Below are positions 8,642 through 17,989 of a stretch of DNA of 50,557 bases, one piece after another. The stretch comes from Fretibacterium sp. (GTDB lineage Bacteria > Synergistota > Synergistia > Synergistales > Aminobacteriaceae): the NCBI GenBank assembly GCA_024695065.1, contig JAILIX010000026.1, positions 1 through 50,557 on the forward strand, in the 5' to 3' direction. The notes beneath the pieces are model-generated. The model searched no databases, was not told the DNA's origin, and worked only from the letters and a program-made list of their open reading frames with translations. A program made the translations under genes and the position numbers. How positions within the stretch are numbered: position 1 is the first letter of the stretch; every line of letters starts with the position of its first letter.

Positions 8642-9388
8642 CTACTTTGCTTTACCCTGATTCGCGACGGCAGCCTGAGCCTTTGCGATGGCGTCCGCAT
8701 CTCCAAGGTAGCGATGGGACTCCGGCTTCATGTCCTTATTCAGCGTGTAGACCAGAGGTACGCCTGTTGGGATGTTGAGCTCAAGGATGTCCTTGTCAGA
8801 GACGTTGTCCAGATATTTCACCAAAGCACGGAGGCTGTTGCCGTGGGCGGCAATGATGATTTTCTTTCCCGCAATGATTTCTGGCACGATGGCCTCCTGC
8901 CAGTAGGGGACAACACGGGCCACCGTGTCCTTAAGGCATTCGGTGAGTGGCAGCTCCGATGCGGTCAGGCCGGCGTAGCGGGGATCATGGCCAGGAAAGC
9001 GTTCGTCAGTTTTTTCGAGGCTGGGGGGCTGGACATCGTAGCTGCGGCGCCAGATCTTCACCTGATCATCGCCGTACTTCACAGCAGTATCCGCCTTGTT
9101 GAGCCCCTGCAATGCGCCGTAATGACGCTCATTAAGTTTCCAGGAGTGGCGAACGGGAATCCACATACGGTCCATCTCTTCAAGAGCCAGCCACAGGGTT
9201 TTGATGGCGCGCTTCAGCACTGAAGTGAAGGCCAGGTCGAAAGCGAACCCTTCTTTTTTAAGCAGACGACCGGCAGTGCGGGCCTCCTCTACGCCTTTGT
9301 CCGACAGGGGGACGTCTGTCCAGCCTGTGAAACGGTTCTCTTTGTTCCAGGCACTCTCGCCATGGCGTATCAAAACGATTTCGTACAT
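8642..9388 (-). CDS. gpmA: 2,3-bisphosphoglycerate-dependent phosphoglycerate mutase
   Basis: Interconverts 3- and 2-phosphoglycerate in glycolysis and gluconeogenesis. It is a histidine-phosphatase-fold enzyme: [15 protein letters not shown] contains the phospho-acceptor histidine, and [15 protein letters not shown] and [15 protein letters not shown] are typical dPGM stretches. Length 248 is normal. AAGGAGG lies 8 bases before ATG. It leads a minus-strand run of gpmA, aminotransferase and DUF554 with short gaps. Confidence 0.96.
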   Translation of the reverse strand: MYEIVLIRHGESAWNKENRFTGWTDVPLSDKGVEEARTAGRLLKKEGFAFDLAFTSVLKRAIKTLWLALEEMDRMWIPVRHSWKLNERHYGALQGLNKADTAVKYGDDQVKIWRRSYDVQPPSLEKTDERFPGHDPRYAGLTASELPLTECLKDTVARVVPYWQEAIVPEIIAGKKIIIAAHGNSLRALVKYLDNVSDKDILELNIPTGVPLVYTLNKDMKPESHRYLGDADAIAKAQAAVANQGKAK

Positions 9389-9670
9389 AATAAAAACCTC
9401 CTTCTACATAAGGACGAAATGTGCAAAGCCTTCGTCCAGCCGTTCAGTTTAATTTTACTTGAAAGAGGAAGTGGCCGCAAGAGTGGGAACATAGTGCTTT
9501 TACGGAGTCATCGTACTATGATTTGGGAGAGTTTATCATTCATGAGCGTCTTCTCCTTATGGTACAAGAGCATTATGATACATGACAGGAGCTGTCTGCG
9601 AATGACAGGGGCAGGGAATGAATCGTACAATTCCGAAGATTGACCAGTGTCCGATGTCCTCAATAATGAG

Positions 9671-9676
9671 TATAAT
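9671..9676 (+). promoter_or_regulatory. Candidate -10 box for the aldolase gene
   Basis: TATAAT sits 65 bases upstream of the aldolase start. No good -35 box lies at the right distance; the nearest TTGACC (9640-9645) is 25 bases away, which is too far. The rest of the 9389-9740 gap between divergent genes holds nothing I can identify. Confidence 0.45.
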
Positions 9677-9740
9677 ATAAACGGATGATGTGAATATTCA
9701 GGATAAGTCAGGAAGCAAAAAAAAATAGGGAGTGATTGTA

Positions 9741-10697
9741 ATGGAGATTTTGCAGAAGTTCACAAACGCGGGTATTGTTCCTGTCGTTGTCCTTGACAAC
9801 GTCGCTGATGCTGTCCCCACAGCAAAGGCCCTGCTTGACGGCGGCATTGATGTGATGGAAATCACATTCCGTACGGCTGCCGCGCCGGATGCGATTCGCG
9901 CAGTGGCTCAGGAATGCCCTGATATGACCGTTGGCGCTGGGACAGTTATCACTCTGGAACAGTGCAAAAAGGCTGTATCGTTGGGGGCAAAGTTCATCGT
10001 TTCACCGGGGTTTGATGAGGAAGTTGTTCGCTGGTGCGTTGAAAACAAGATTGCCGTCACACCGGGCTGCGTTACGCCGAGTGAGATTATGGCGGCGATG
10101 AAGCTTGGGCTGAAGGTTCTGAAGTTCTTCCCAGCCAACGTGTATGGCGGCCTGAACGCAATGAAGGCTCTGTCGGGGCCGTTTGGCAGCGTTCGTTTTA
10201 TCCCGACTGGCGGAGTGAACGCTCAAAACCTTGCGGAGTACAGCGTCGCGCCCTTCATCCACGCGATAGGAGGGAGCTGGGTGTGTACAAAAGGAGATAT
10301 TGCGGCACATCGTTTTGAGCATATCACGGAACTTTGCCGCGACGCGCGGCGGATTATGCTGGGCTACGCGGTTGACCATGTTGGCATCAACTGTCCTGAC
10401 GCTGATGCTTCTTCAAGTCTGTGCGGCGCGCTTGAGGCCACATTCGGGTTTGAGATTAAACCGGGGAACAGCTCTAACTTTGCAGGTTCGGGCATCGAAG
10501 TGATGAAACTGCCCTTCCTGGGAGCCAACGGCCACATCTCCGTCGCAACCAATCGAATTGAGATGGCTATAGCCGACATGGAGAAGCGCGGTTACGAGCT
10601 CGATATGAGTACAGCCAAGTACAAGGGGGAACGGCTCAAGGCGGTCTACTTCAAAAAAGAGTTCGGCGGCTTTGCTGTCCATCTGAAACAGAGATAA
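9741..10697 (+). CDS. KDPG/KHG aldolase fused to a C-terminal VOC-like domain
   Basis: Class I aldolase that would cleave 2-keto-3-deoxy-6-phosphogluconate (or 4-hydroxy-2-oxoglutarate) to pyruvate plus an aldehyde. The first ~205 residues are a complete aldolase, with VMEITFRT (E40), VGAGTV and VLKFFPAN (Schiff-base K128), then FIPTGGVN. Residues about 207-318 resemble a vicinal-oxygen-chelate/glyoxalase half (YAVDHVGIN at its start, FAVHL at its end). ATG 9741 was chosen over GTG 9732 because AGGGAGTG lies at the right distance. Similar fusions occur in some anaerobes. No Entner-Doudoroff dehydratase gene is adjacent. Confidence 0.9.
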   Translation: MEILQKFTNAGIVPVVVLDNVADAVPTAKALLDGGIDVMEITFRTAAAPDAIRAVAQECPDMTVGAGTVITLEQCKKAVSLGAKFIVSPGFDEEVVRWCVENKIAVTPGCVTPSEIMAAMKLGLKVLKFFPANVYGGLNAMKALSGPFGSVRFIPTGGVNAQNLAEYSVAPFIHAIGGSWVCTKGDIAAHRFEHITELCRDARRIMLGYAVDHVGINCPDADASSSLCGALEATFGFEIKPGNSSNFAGSGIEVMKLPFLGANGHISVATNRIEMAIADMEKRGYELDMSTAKYKGERLKAVYFKKEFGGFAVHLKQR

Positions 10698-10762
10698 GAA
10701 TCAGACGATAAATCATTGTTTTTCGAGGTTTTATCAATTCTTGATTCACTTCAGGACATCGA

Positions 10763-10798
10763 AAAGGGGCTCCCCTCTGGACAGAGGAGAGCCCCTTT
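10763..10798. terminator. Bidirectional terminator between convergent genes
   Basis: A long hairpin (arms about 10763-10778 and 10783-10798, one mismatch) lies between the aldolase gene (plus) and the C11 peptidase gene (minus). Each strand ends in a short T run. Confidence 0.8.
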
Positions 10799-10802
10799 CG
10801 TG

Positions 10803-13586
10803 TCAGTTAAAGATATCTCGTGGCCTTGGTTTGGTCCGCGGTGATGGCTGTGGAGCTGGAGGCATGGAAACATTCCCAACTCGCCGATAGATTACAGCGA
10901 TGGGATCTGTGCCCATAAAAGTCAGTATCAGAGAGCCTGTTTCCCCATCATAGGCACTGAATATCCTCTCTCCCTTCCTCTGAGGATATCCCTGCTGCCC
11001 GGAGCTCTCACTGGAAGGTTCGACGCAGATAACATTATCCTCCAGCCGATAGGCTCCCATGTCCTTTCCGTTGACGGAGATTCGGCCATTCACAAAGGCA
11101 ATTCGTCCATTGCCGCCCTGCCACTCCCCGTTGAGATATCCCTCCGGAAAGTGCCGCGTGTCCAGTGGTATCAGGTGGAGGAGACTTCCATCCTGACAAT
11201 GAATAAGCCGCCATATTTCCCCGGTCCACAGGGCAAAATAACTGTCCAGCAGTTCTTGGCCTCTTGTCAGGCGAAGGATGGGAAGCCCCCCTGTCCTGAG
11301 AGTCGCTTCAGCCTGTCGCATCTCCTGATTGTTTGATTTTACGTCAAATGTCCCCCTCACGCTGCGGGCAAAGTCAAAGACAGCGCCAGTGGCAGCCATG
11401 ATATAGCCACCACTGTGGGACGGAAGCGCCCCCATCACCGCATAGCGTCCCGGCAGGCGGGATATCCCCTGTACCTGGGTATCCCTGATAAACGGTGTCA
11501 CCATTGGGTTCCCCTGAATCTGGACAGGGGATCCAAGCAGGATATTCCCTGAGCCGCCAAGAGACTCTGCCATGGCCAGCGGCATCAGCCAGCCGCCCTG
11601 AGGCAGAGGCTCCACAGTGACGGAAAGCCCGTTTTTCCATTGGATAGACGACCCTGATACATTTTCTATTTTCCCTTTTCCGCCATCAGCGATGCTGAGG
11701 AAAATAGGCTGAAAACTTCCCTCCGGGATAGGCTTGACAGGAAGGACCACCGTTCTCCCGGTTTCGTCCTTCAGTGTTCCAATGAGGCCTACGATCTCCA
11801 GGGACTGTGCGTCTACCTGAAGCGTTGCTTCAATGGACTGTCCGTTGAGCCGGGGATCGGTGTAGCGTCCCTGAATGGTCACGATATTGGGATTGGCAAT
11901 GTCCACTGCACTGGCAGAAGCCGGAACCGACGTCTCACCGTTGGACAGACCATAGATGAGCGCACTGAGCTGATACATCAGCTCGTTCTTGCCGTCATGA
12001 AAGACCGGGGTGCCAATATCCGACTCCTGAGCGTTTGAGGCAATGCGTTCCGCAGGCAGAAGCTGCTCCAGAAAGACGATATAGTTTCCATCCTTTTGGG
12101 CTGAGCAGGCAAAGTAGCCATAGGCCCACAGGATGTTTGAGCCCTCCAGCGTCACCTTCATGTAGCTGCGCTGCGTGCCGGCCATGCCCGTTCCGGAGAG
12201 AGGAGTGAAGGTCTTGCTGGAGATGATATCGTAGTCTGCACCGCTCTGAGGACGGGTAACGCCGAAGCGAGGGACAGGGTTCCCTATTTCAATGGAGGTA
12301 ATCTTCGGAGCCTGTTTCACCCTGTCCTGCATGGCATAGATTTGCGACAGGGTTTCGGACCATCCCGTCGCCCTGTCAAAGGCCATCTCCGGATAGTTTG
12401 TACGCATATTCTCCCGACGCAGGGGAGCGTAGAGAGACAGGCCGCGGCACAGAGGAATATCCGGGCCGGCTTCAGTGTTCAGAATAAGCGAACGGACAGC
12501 GGTCTCGACGGCGGCTATCTCCCCCTCCAGCACCGCACTGCAGGGCATCGCCCTGAGCCGTCTCAGCCAGTCCAGAAGGACAATGCTTGAGAGCGCATTG
12601 TCCTTGTTACGGTACTCAGCAACGCCCATATAGTTCAGCGTGTAGAACAAAGTGCGGGTTACGTCGCTCCATCCAGAGGAAGCCGTCTCTCTCAGTTTGC
12701 TGAAGAGTCCTTTGCAGGCGGAGACAAGCGCATCTGCCTTCGACAGGTCGAAAGCAGAGAGAGAGGCTGTTGTCCATGGAACTTTCAAAAAGCCTTTGCA
12801 GGCGATTGGGACCATGCGCTGAACGATCTCACGGGTTTCAAGTCCCTGGGAGAACAGCGGGAGGGCGTTGAGATAGTCCATACCCACGGCAGGCAGAACT
12901 GTTGCTCCAGCCGTCATGTAACGGGCAAAGGGGGAGCAGGCTGTGACAACCTCTGCCTGGCCCATCAGACACATATCAAAGGCAATAAGGTCCAGCTTGC
13001 CCTCAGGGAACAGAGACGCCGTGCGGGACAGGGTACCAGCAAGTTCATTCAGCAGAAGTTCGTCCTTACCCCCCGTGCCGTTATCGTTGTCGTTGGCCAT
13101 GTTTACCCAGCCCGCTCCATGATCCCACATCACAAGCGCAGTCTTCTGAGCCGGGAACTTGCTCCGCCCGGCGCGGATGAAAGCCTCCAGAACAGCAGGG
13201 TTTCCCATATTCAGCTCACCACAGTCCAGAAGCAGCTCCGAGTCGATGGCATCTTCGTGCTGTGAAGGCCGGACACGATAAATGCGGGCTGAGTTCCAAT
13301 CTCCCATCGCTTTGCTGTAGCCCTTCGCACGATCCTCCAGAACCAGAACCTCCACCTTGCCAGGGGTTTTGTTCTCGACAATTCCCATGCCCTGTTCCAT
13401 TTCCTTCAGATCCGTCAGGGCGTAGGGCTCAAGGTTATTATCCGCATCCACGTAAATCAGGAGGGTCCACTCACGCACCTCAGAAGGGACAGGTGCTCCC
13501 AGATTAAATTCAAGGGCCAAAGCAAGGACCGGTGATGCAAGAAGCCCCAAAAGTCCGAAGATGAAGGAAATGTAAATTTTTCTCAT
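10803..13586 (-). CDS. Secreted clostripain-family (C11) cysteine peptidase with C-terminal beta module
   Basis: Secreted peptidase of MEROPS family C11. A signal peptide covers about residues 1-25. The core has EWTLLIYVDADNNLEPYAL, the catalytic histidine in MWDHGAGW (H156) and the catalytic cysteine in IAFDMCLMGQAEV (C206). C11 enzymes cut after basic residues and often self-process. Residues about 683-904 are a second module, very like residues 26-255 of the gene directly upstream (shared SRL.GRY, FP.GYL.G.WQG and GYR/TYRR-type endings). A proline-rich basic tail ends the protein. It starts 3 bases after the stop of the upstream gene, so the two are coupled. At 927 residues it is longer than most C11 proteins. 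Confidence 0.88.
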   Translation of the reverse strand: MRKIYISFIFGLLGLLASPVLALALEFNLGAPVPSEVREWTLLIYVDADNNLEPYALTDLKEMEQGMGIVENKTPGKVEVLVLEDRAKGYSKAMGDWNSARIYRVRPSQHEDAIDSELLLDCGELNMGNPAVLEAFIRAGRSKFPAQKTALVMWDHGAGWVNMANDNDNGTGGKDELLLNELAGTLSRTASLFPEGKLDLIAFDMCLMGQAEVVTACSPFARYMTAGATVLPAVGMDYLNALPLFSQGLETREIVQRMVPIACKGFLKVPWTTASLSAFDLSKADALVSACKGLFSKLRETASSGWSDVTRTLFYTLNYMGVAEYRNKDNALSSIVLLDWLRRLRAMPCSAVLEGEIAAVETAVRSLILNTEAGPDIPLCRGLSLYAPLRRENMRTNYPEMAFDRATGWSETLSQIYAMQDRVKQAPKITSIEIGNPVPRFGVTRPQSGADYDIISSKTFTPLSGTGMAGTQRSYMKVTLEGSNILWAYGYFACSAQKDGNYIVFLEQLLPAERIASNAQESDIGTPVFHDGKNELMYQLSALIYGLSNGETSVPASASAVDIANPNIVTIQGRYTDPRLNGQSIEATLQVDAQSLEIVGLIGTLKDETGRTVVLPVKPIPEGSFQPIFLSIADGGKGKIENVSGSSIQWKNGLSVTVEPLPQGGWLMPLAMAESLGGSGNILLGSPVQIQGNPMVTPFIRDTQVQGISRLPGRYAVMGALPSHSGGYIMAATGAVFDFARSVRGTFDVKSNNQEMRQAEATLRTGGLPILRLTRGQELLDSYFALWTGEIWRLIHCQDGSLLHLIPLDTRHFPEGYLNGEWQGGNGRIAFVNGRISVNGKDMGAYRLEDNVICVEPSSESSGQQGYPQRKGERIFSAYDGETGSLILTFMGTDPIAVIYRRVGNVSMPPAPQPSPRTKPRPRDIFN

Positions 13587-13589
13587 GCT

Positions 13590-14765
13590 CTACTGCATCC
13601 TTTGATAGGTAATGGTTGAGCCATCCTGGAACCTCATACTCAGGATACGGCCGTCACACTGGAACTGGGTTATGAAAGTGGTCCCCGTGCTGGTCTGCCC
13701 CTGCATGACATTGCCCTGAATCTGGAAAAAACCGGACTCGCTGGGTAATCCGTTTATCCAGCCCCAGTATTGGTTGCCCTGAATCTGAATCACAGCCTGT
13801 ACTCCGTTGGGAAGAACCGTCCCCCACACGCCGTTCAGGGATATTTGCTGCTGTGGGAATGGAGGGAACGGCTGCTGGGGGTATTGAGGCTGCTGAGGCT
13901 GCTGGGGGTATTGAGGCTGTTGAGGCTGCTGAGGGTATTGAGGCTGCTGAGGCTGCTGAGGGTATTGAGGCTGCTGGGGCTGCTGCGGGACCTGCTGTCC
14001 ATTGCGGCGGTAGGTCATGGCGTTCCAGTGATTGGGGTCCATACCGTTGAAAGTTATGACCAAAAGGCCGGAGTCCGGGTCGCAGGCGGTGAAGAGCAGG
14101 TCGGAACCGCCATTTGACATCGTGACGGATACACGGTTATCTGAAAGGGTGTAGGTCCCTACGGTCTGGCCATTGAAACTGAGCTGGCCGTTCTGAAAGG
14201 TCAGACTGCTGCCGTCGTCACCTTGCCACGTGCCATCAAGGTAGCCGGTGGGGAACCAGTCAGCCGTCAGGGGATATAGAAGACGAAGATTGCCTGATTG
14301 GGAACTCACCAGCCGCCAGATGTAGCGATTTCCCTGCGGAACCATGACGGCAAAATCCGTCATGGGGGCCTCGCTGGGGTCATCTGCGTAGGCCGTGGTC
14401 AGTGTTGGAATATTGGCCTGGACATCGAGCGATACCTGAATCCGGGTCGAGTCCCCGCCGGCGATGTTCATAGATCCTGAGCCGTCCTGCCCGATTTCCA
14501 TGACAATACTGGTGGGGGCAAGAATATTTTCACCTCCTGCCCGGGAGGGGATAGCTTTGAGATGAGCGTAACGTCCTGAGAGACGAGACGATCCCTGCTG
14601 ACGGGTGATGTCAATGAAGGGAGTGATCATGGATTCTACGCTGTCGTCCTCCGCCCGGATCTCCGTCCCTCCAGACAACAGGAAAACATCCGATAAATTC
14701 GGGTCCGCTGCAAATGCTGATGTACACACCAGAAAAAGGATCAGGAGCAAAAAAAATCTTCTCAT
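13590..14765 (-). CDS. Secreted protein with PQ-rich repeat linker, partner of C11 peptidase
   Basis: Exported protein of unknown function. ATG 14765 was chosen because it gives a clean signal peptide (MRRFFLLLILFLVCTSAFAA) with GGAGG nearby; the longer frame to 14831 has no export signal at its front. Residues 26-255 match the C-terminal module of the C11 peptidase encoded next. A linker of four PQQPQQPQY repeats follows (about 261-297), then a C-terminal beta-rich domain of about 80 residues (NGVWGTVLPNGVQAVIQIQG, ending TITYQRMQ). It is first gene of the pair. It could be a peptidase substrate, inhibitor or co-anchored partner; nothing decides. Confidence 0.82.
   Translation of the reverse strand: MRRFFLLLILFLVCTSAFAADPNLSDVFLLSGGTEIRAEDDSVESMITPFIDITRQQGSSRLSGRYAHLKAIPSRAGGENILAPTSIVMEIGQDGSGSMNIAGGDSTRIQVSLDVQANIPTLTTAYADDPSEAPMTDFAVMVPQGNRYIWRLVSSQSGNLRLLYPLTADWFPTGYLDGTWQGDDGSSLTFQNGQLSFNGQTVGTYTLSDNRVSVTMSNGGSDLLFTACDPDSGLLVITFNGMDPNHWNAMTYRRNGQQVPQQPQQPQYPQQPQQPQYPQQPQQPQYPQQPQQPQYPQQPFPPFPQQQISLNGVWGTVLPNGVQAVIQIQGNQYWGWINGLPSESGFFQIQGNVMQGQTSTGTTFITQFQCDGRILSMRFQDGSTITYQRMQ
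13881..13988. repeat. Four 27-bp tandem repeats coding PQQPQQPQY
   Basis: Four in-frame copies of a 27-base unit begin at 13881, 13908, 13935 and 13962, with only single-base differences. They code the proline/glutamine linker of the secreted protein, and copy number may vary by slippage. Confidence 0.92.
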
Positions 14766-14891
14766 AACTTTCTGCCTCCACACTATAAAATATTCAAAAA
14801 AACGATATAGGTAAGTATAAGACAGGAACAATAAATTTACAATAAAGGTGTATCATTAACAGCGTAGTTGGAATTTGGGGAGGGGCTCTTG

Positions 14892-17132
14892 TTGATTTTT
14901 TCGTTTTCTTTAAGGGATGCCAGACGGAGATTAACAGTTTTTACGTGTACTGTGATTTTGCTGGCCGTCATGGGAGGGGTTGCCTGTTCCTCGCCGCGGA
15001 CGCGCCAACGCTCAAGACTGCAAGACAACTATGATGTTGTTGTCGCCGGGGGCGGCATAGGGGGAATCGCCGCAGCCATTCAGGCGGCACGTCTTGGTGT
15101 CAGCGTGCTCGTTGTGGAGCCAAGCAGCTGGATCGGAGGTCAGGCCACGGCGGCCGGTGTTTCCACAATGGATGACATGAGCCGTATCAAGAGCGGTCTT
15201 TATCTGGAGTTTTTCTCGCGCATCAAAAAATATTATGAGGCGCGCGGCAAGTCAGTCGGTACCTGCTATTGGGACAGCCGCAGCGTTGCCTTTGAGCCGC
15301 ATATCGGCTTAGAGGCTCTTGTTGCAATGGTTAATGAGGCGAGGGCGCGGGGAAAGAACACTCTGGACATCCTCTGTAATTCTGCCGTCACGGCCGTTCA
15401 AAAGGAGGGCAAACAGGTTCGAGGCGTTACAGTCAAGTCCCCCAAAGGAACGTTTAAGACCGCCTGCAAGGTTCTTATCGACGCGACGGAATATGGCGAC
15501 ATACTGCCGCTGGCCAAGACAGCCTACCGAGCCGGAAACTCCGTCTCCCCATTTATCAAGCCTGATGCTATGATTCAAAATATCACATGGGTTGCAATTA
15601 TCCGAAAATACCCCGGTGGAGTGCCCTCGCACCTGCGGCCTGTTATGCCTCTTCCCGGTTATGATCTGGCAAAGCGGAACTACGAGAGCTACGTCACGCG
15701 GGACGGTGAGGACTTCCGATTCGTCTACCCTGTTAAAATCCCTGTTAACTTTATCTCTCACAATGCCTACCGCGGGCTTCCTGATTCATCAACTCCATGG
15801 GGATACGATGCCAGCCGCGAGAACTGGCCCCACATCACCAAGACAGGCGTTAATTGGGGTAACGACTATCCCGGAACTTACGGCTGGGAAGGGCGGCGCG
15901 GGCTTCCCGTAGCCTATCTTGAAGATCCAGCGCTACGGCTTCAGGTGGAACGGGATGCTCTGATCAAGACACTTCACTTCATCTACTATCTGCAAAACGA
16001 GCTGGGTGAGAACTGGTCAGTGGCGGATGATGAATATCAGGACACGCTCCCTGCGGCGGCAGCAGGTCTCCCGATAGAGTGGCTGGAGATTGTCCGGCAT
16101 ATGCCTCCTATTCCCTATGTCCGCGAATCACGTCGCGCCGTTGGGGATTATACGCTGACATCCGCAGAGTTGCTTAAGAACTCCCTGAGCTATCGCGATG
16201 GACAGACCAGCCACGAGTTCTTCGATGCCATTGCCATTGGTGGGTATATTCTCGACCTGCATGGAGCGAACACGGACGCGGACATGGAATGGCAGGTTGA
16301 GGAGAGAGCGGCTTCCGCCCAGATTAACCGGCCAAGAGGCCCTTTTCAGGTGCCTATGCGCGTCCTCATCCCCAAGGATACGGAGGGGCTTCTCGCTGCG
16401 GAGAAAAATATCTCCGTGTCGCGGCTTTCAGCCGGAGCTTTGCGCCTTCAGCCAATCTGTATGATGACAGGCCAGGCTGCTGGAGCATTGGCAGCCCTTT
16501 CTGTCCGGGAAGGGCTGCGGCTTCGCGATGTCCCTCCTGTTCGTGTACAATGGGCACTTCTCAATGCCGGGGTTGTCCTTTCACTGTGCAATTACTCAGA
16601 TGTGCCCCCCGGGCACCCCGCCCATAAAAGCATCCAGATATCCAACCTCTACGGGCTGATTACCCCGCAGAAATTTCCCCATGCGCCGTCCTACAATATC
16701 ACCGACCTCGACGACCCGGTTCTGGCAATGGCGGTCATCAAGGGGGATGACAAAGGACTGTTCGGACCCAATGGCTTGGTCACAAGGCGGGATGCTGCTG
16801 AAATGATTGGGAGGGCGTGTGCCGCACTGGGCCTGTCTGGCCCGGAATTATCCAGGGATAAGCCGGATGTGTTTATCTCACGCGGTGACCTTGCCCAATG
16901 GCTGTGCAGCGCTTTTTCTCTGGACAATGCCACCCCGCCCCAGAGAAGCCGTTCCCCCTTCCGTGCGTCAAAGAACCGCAACACCCCGGCGGTAGATGTG
17001 CTGGGTCCCTTGGGGGTGCTGGAAGTTTACAGGAAGGACCCGGATTTTCATTTCAGCCGTCCTGTCACCCGTGCGGAGGCCGCTGATATGCTGGTACGGG
17101 CTATGGTTGTCAGTCCCGTTCCAGCCAGTTAG
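14892..17132 (+). CDS. Exported FAD-dependent oxidoreductase with C-terminal SLH-like repeats
   Basis: FAD-dependent oxidoreductase of the FAD_oxidored type. The dinucleotide-binding motif VVVAGGGIGGIAAAI is followed by VLVVEPSSWIGGQATAAG; the substrate is unknown. An N-terminal hydrophobic segment ends in GGVACSS, which may be an imperfect lipobox or an ordinary signal peptide. Two SLH-like repeats lie at the C-terminus (GLFGPNGLVTRRDAAEMIGR and FHFSRPVTRAEAADMLVRA), suggesting attachment to the cell envelope. TTG 14892 is preferred because GGGGAGGGG lies 7 bases upstream; TTG 14868 in the same frame is the longer alternative. The aldo/keto reductase follows after 11 bases. Confidence 0.85.
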   Translation: MIFSFSLRDARRRLTVFTCTVILLAVMGGVACSSPRTRQRSRLQDNYDVVVAGGGIGGIAAAIQAARLGVSVLVVEPSSWIGGQATAAGVSTMDDMSRIKSGLYLEFFSRIKKYYEARGKSVGTCYWDSRSVAFEPHIGLEALVAMVNEARARGKNTLDILCNSAVTAVQKEGKQVRGVTVKSPKGTFKTACKVLIDATEYGDILPLAKTAYRAGNSVSPFIKPDAMIQNITWVAIIRKYPGGVPSHLRPVMPLPGYDLAKRNYESYVTRDGEDFRFVYPVKIPVNFISHNAYRGLPDSSTPWGYDASRENWPHITKTGVNWGNDYPGTYGWEGRRGLPVAYLEDPALRLQVERDALIKTLHFIYYLQNELGENWSVADDEYQDTLPAAAAGLPIEWLEIVRHMPPIPYVRESRRAVGDYTLTSAELLKNSLSYRDGQTSHEFFDAIAIGGYILDLHGANTDADMEWQVEERAASAQINRPRGPFQVPMRVLIPKDTEGLLAAEKNISVSRLSAGALRLQPICMMTGQAAGALAALSVREGLRLRDVPPVRVQWALLNAGVVLSLCNYSDVPPGHPAHKSIQISNLYGLITPQKFPHAPSYNITDLDDPVLAMAVIKGDDKGLFGPNGLVTRRDAAEMIGRACAALGLSGPELSRDKPDVFISRGDLAQWLCSAFSLDNATPPQRSRSPFRASKNRNTPAVDVLGPLGVLEVYRKDPDFHFSRPVTRAEAADMLVRAMVVSPVPAS

Positions 17133-17143
17133 GAGGAAGACTT

Positions 17144-17989
17144 TTGCAGACCTTTACACTTTCAAACGGCCTTCAGGTTCCAGCTATCGGTTTTGGAACC
17201 TACAAAGCGGTACAGGGAGAGGATATAGCGGTTATCCGTATGGCTATTGATGCCGGTTATCGTTATTTTGATACCGCCTCCTTTTATGGCACAGAGTCCT
17301 TCATTGGAGAAGCCATTCGTCAAAGCAGCATTCCGCGTCAGGAGTTCTTCATTGCCTCCAAACTCTGGAAGACGGAGATGGGCTACAAGGAGACCAGGGC
17401 GGCCTTTCAGAGAACGCTTGAAGCGCTGAGGACAGATTATCTGGATGTCTACATGATTCATTGGCCTCTTCCCACAGTGAATTGCTCCGATTGGAAGGAA
17501 CTGGACCATGAGACCTGGCGTGCGATGGAAGAACTCTGTCAGGAGGGAAAGATACGCGCTCTTGGGGTCAGCAACTTCCTTCCTCACCATTTGGATAACA
17601 TCATTCAGCGGGGGACGGTTATGCCCGTGGTTGCGCAGCTGGAGTTTCACCCAGGATACACACAGGGGACTGCTGTGCGCTACTGTCAGGATCATAACAT
17701 CCGGGTGCAGGCCTGGAGCCCCATCGGCCGGGGCAGGGTGCTCACCGATCCCCTGATTATGGAGTTGGCTGAAAAATATGGGGCAACTCCGGCGCAGATT
17801 TGTCTGCGTTTCGCACTTCAGGAGGGTGTGATGCCGTTGCCCAAGGCTTCGTCTTCAGAGCGAATGCGTGAGAATATGGATTGTCTTTTCTTCTGTATAG
17901 AAAAAGAGGACCTTTGGCGGCTTGAGACCATGCCGCCGGTGGGCTGGTCAGGGGAACATCCGGACCGTGAGAGGTATTTTCCCTCTTGA
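17144..17989 (+). CDS. Aldo/keto reductase
   Basis: NADPH-dependent aldo/keto reductase of the 2,5-diketo-gluconate reductase/YtbE-like group, with a TIM barrel. The catalytic tetrad is visible: D43 and Y48 (RYFDTASFYGTE), K73 (ASKLWK) and H106 (YMIHWPLP). GVSNF and the late KASSSERMRENM cofactor-loop segment also fit. Length 281 is normal. It starts at TTG 17144 right behind AGGAGGAAGA. It lies 11 bases after the FAD oxidoreductase and is probably cotranscribed. Its stop codon overlaps the -35 box of the lipid operon promoter. Confidence 0.94.
   Translation: MQTFTLSNGLQVPAIGFGTYKAVQGEDIAVIRMAIDAGYRYFDTASFYGTESFIGEAIRQSSIPRQEFFIASKLWKTEMGYKETRAAFQRTLEALRTDYLDVYMIHWPLPTVNCSDWKELDHETWRAMEELCQEGKIRALGVSNFLPHHLDNIIQRGTVMPVVAQLEFHPGYTQGTAVRYCQDHNIRVQAWSPIGRGRVLTDPLIMELAEKYGATPAQICLRFALQEGVMPLPKASSSERMRENMDCLFFCIEKEDLWRLETMPPVGWSGEHPDRERYFPS

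Noticed and set aside
8593-8706. N-terminal extension of the aminotransferase
   Set aside because: It overlaps the end of gpmA and is basic and non-homologous; ATG 8592 fits the family start.
9640-9676. TTGACC paired with TATAAT as a full promoter for the aldolase gene
   Set aside because: The spacer is 25 bases, far outside the usual 16-18; only the -10 box is kept as a candidate.
13770-14117. Long plus-strand frames rich in leucine/arginine or glutamate/alanine opposite the PQ repeats
   Set aside because: They are antisense readings of the 27-bp repeats and carry no start signal or family match.
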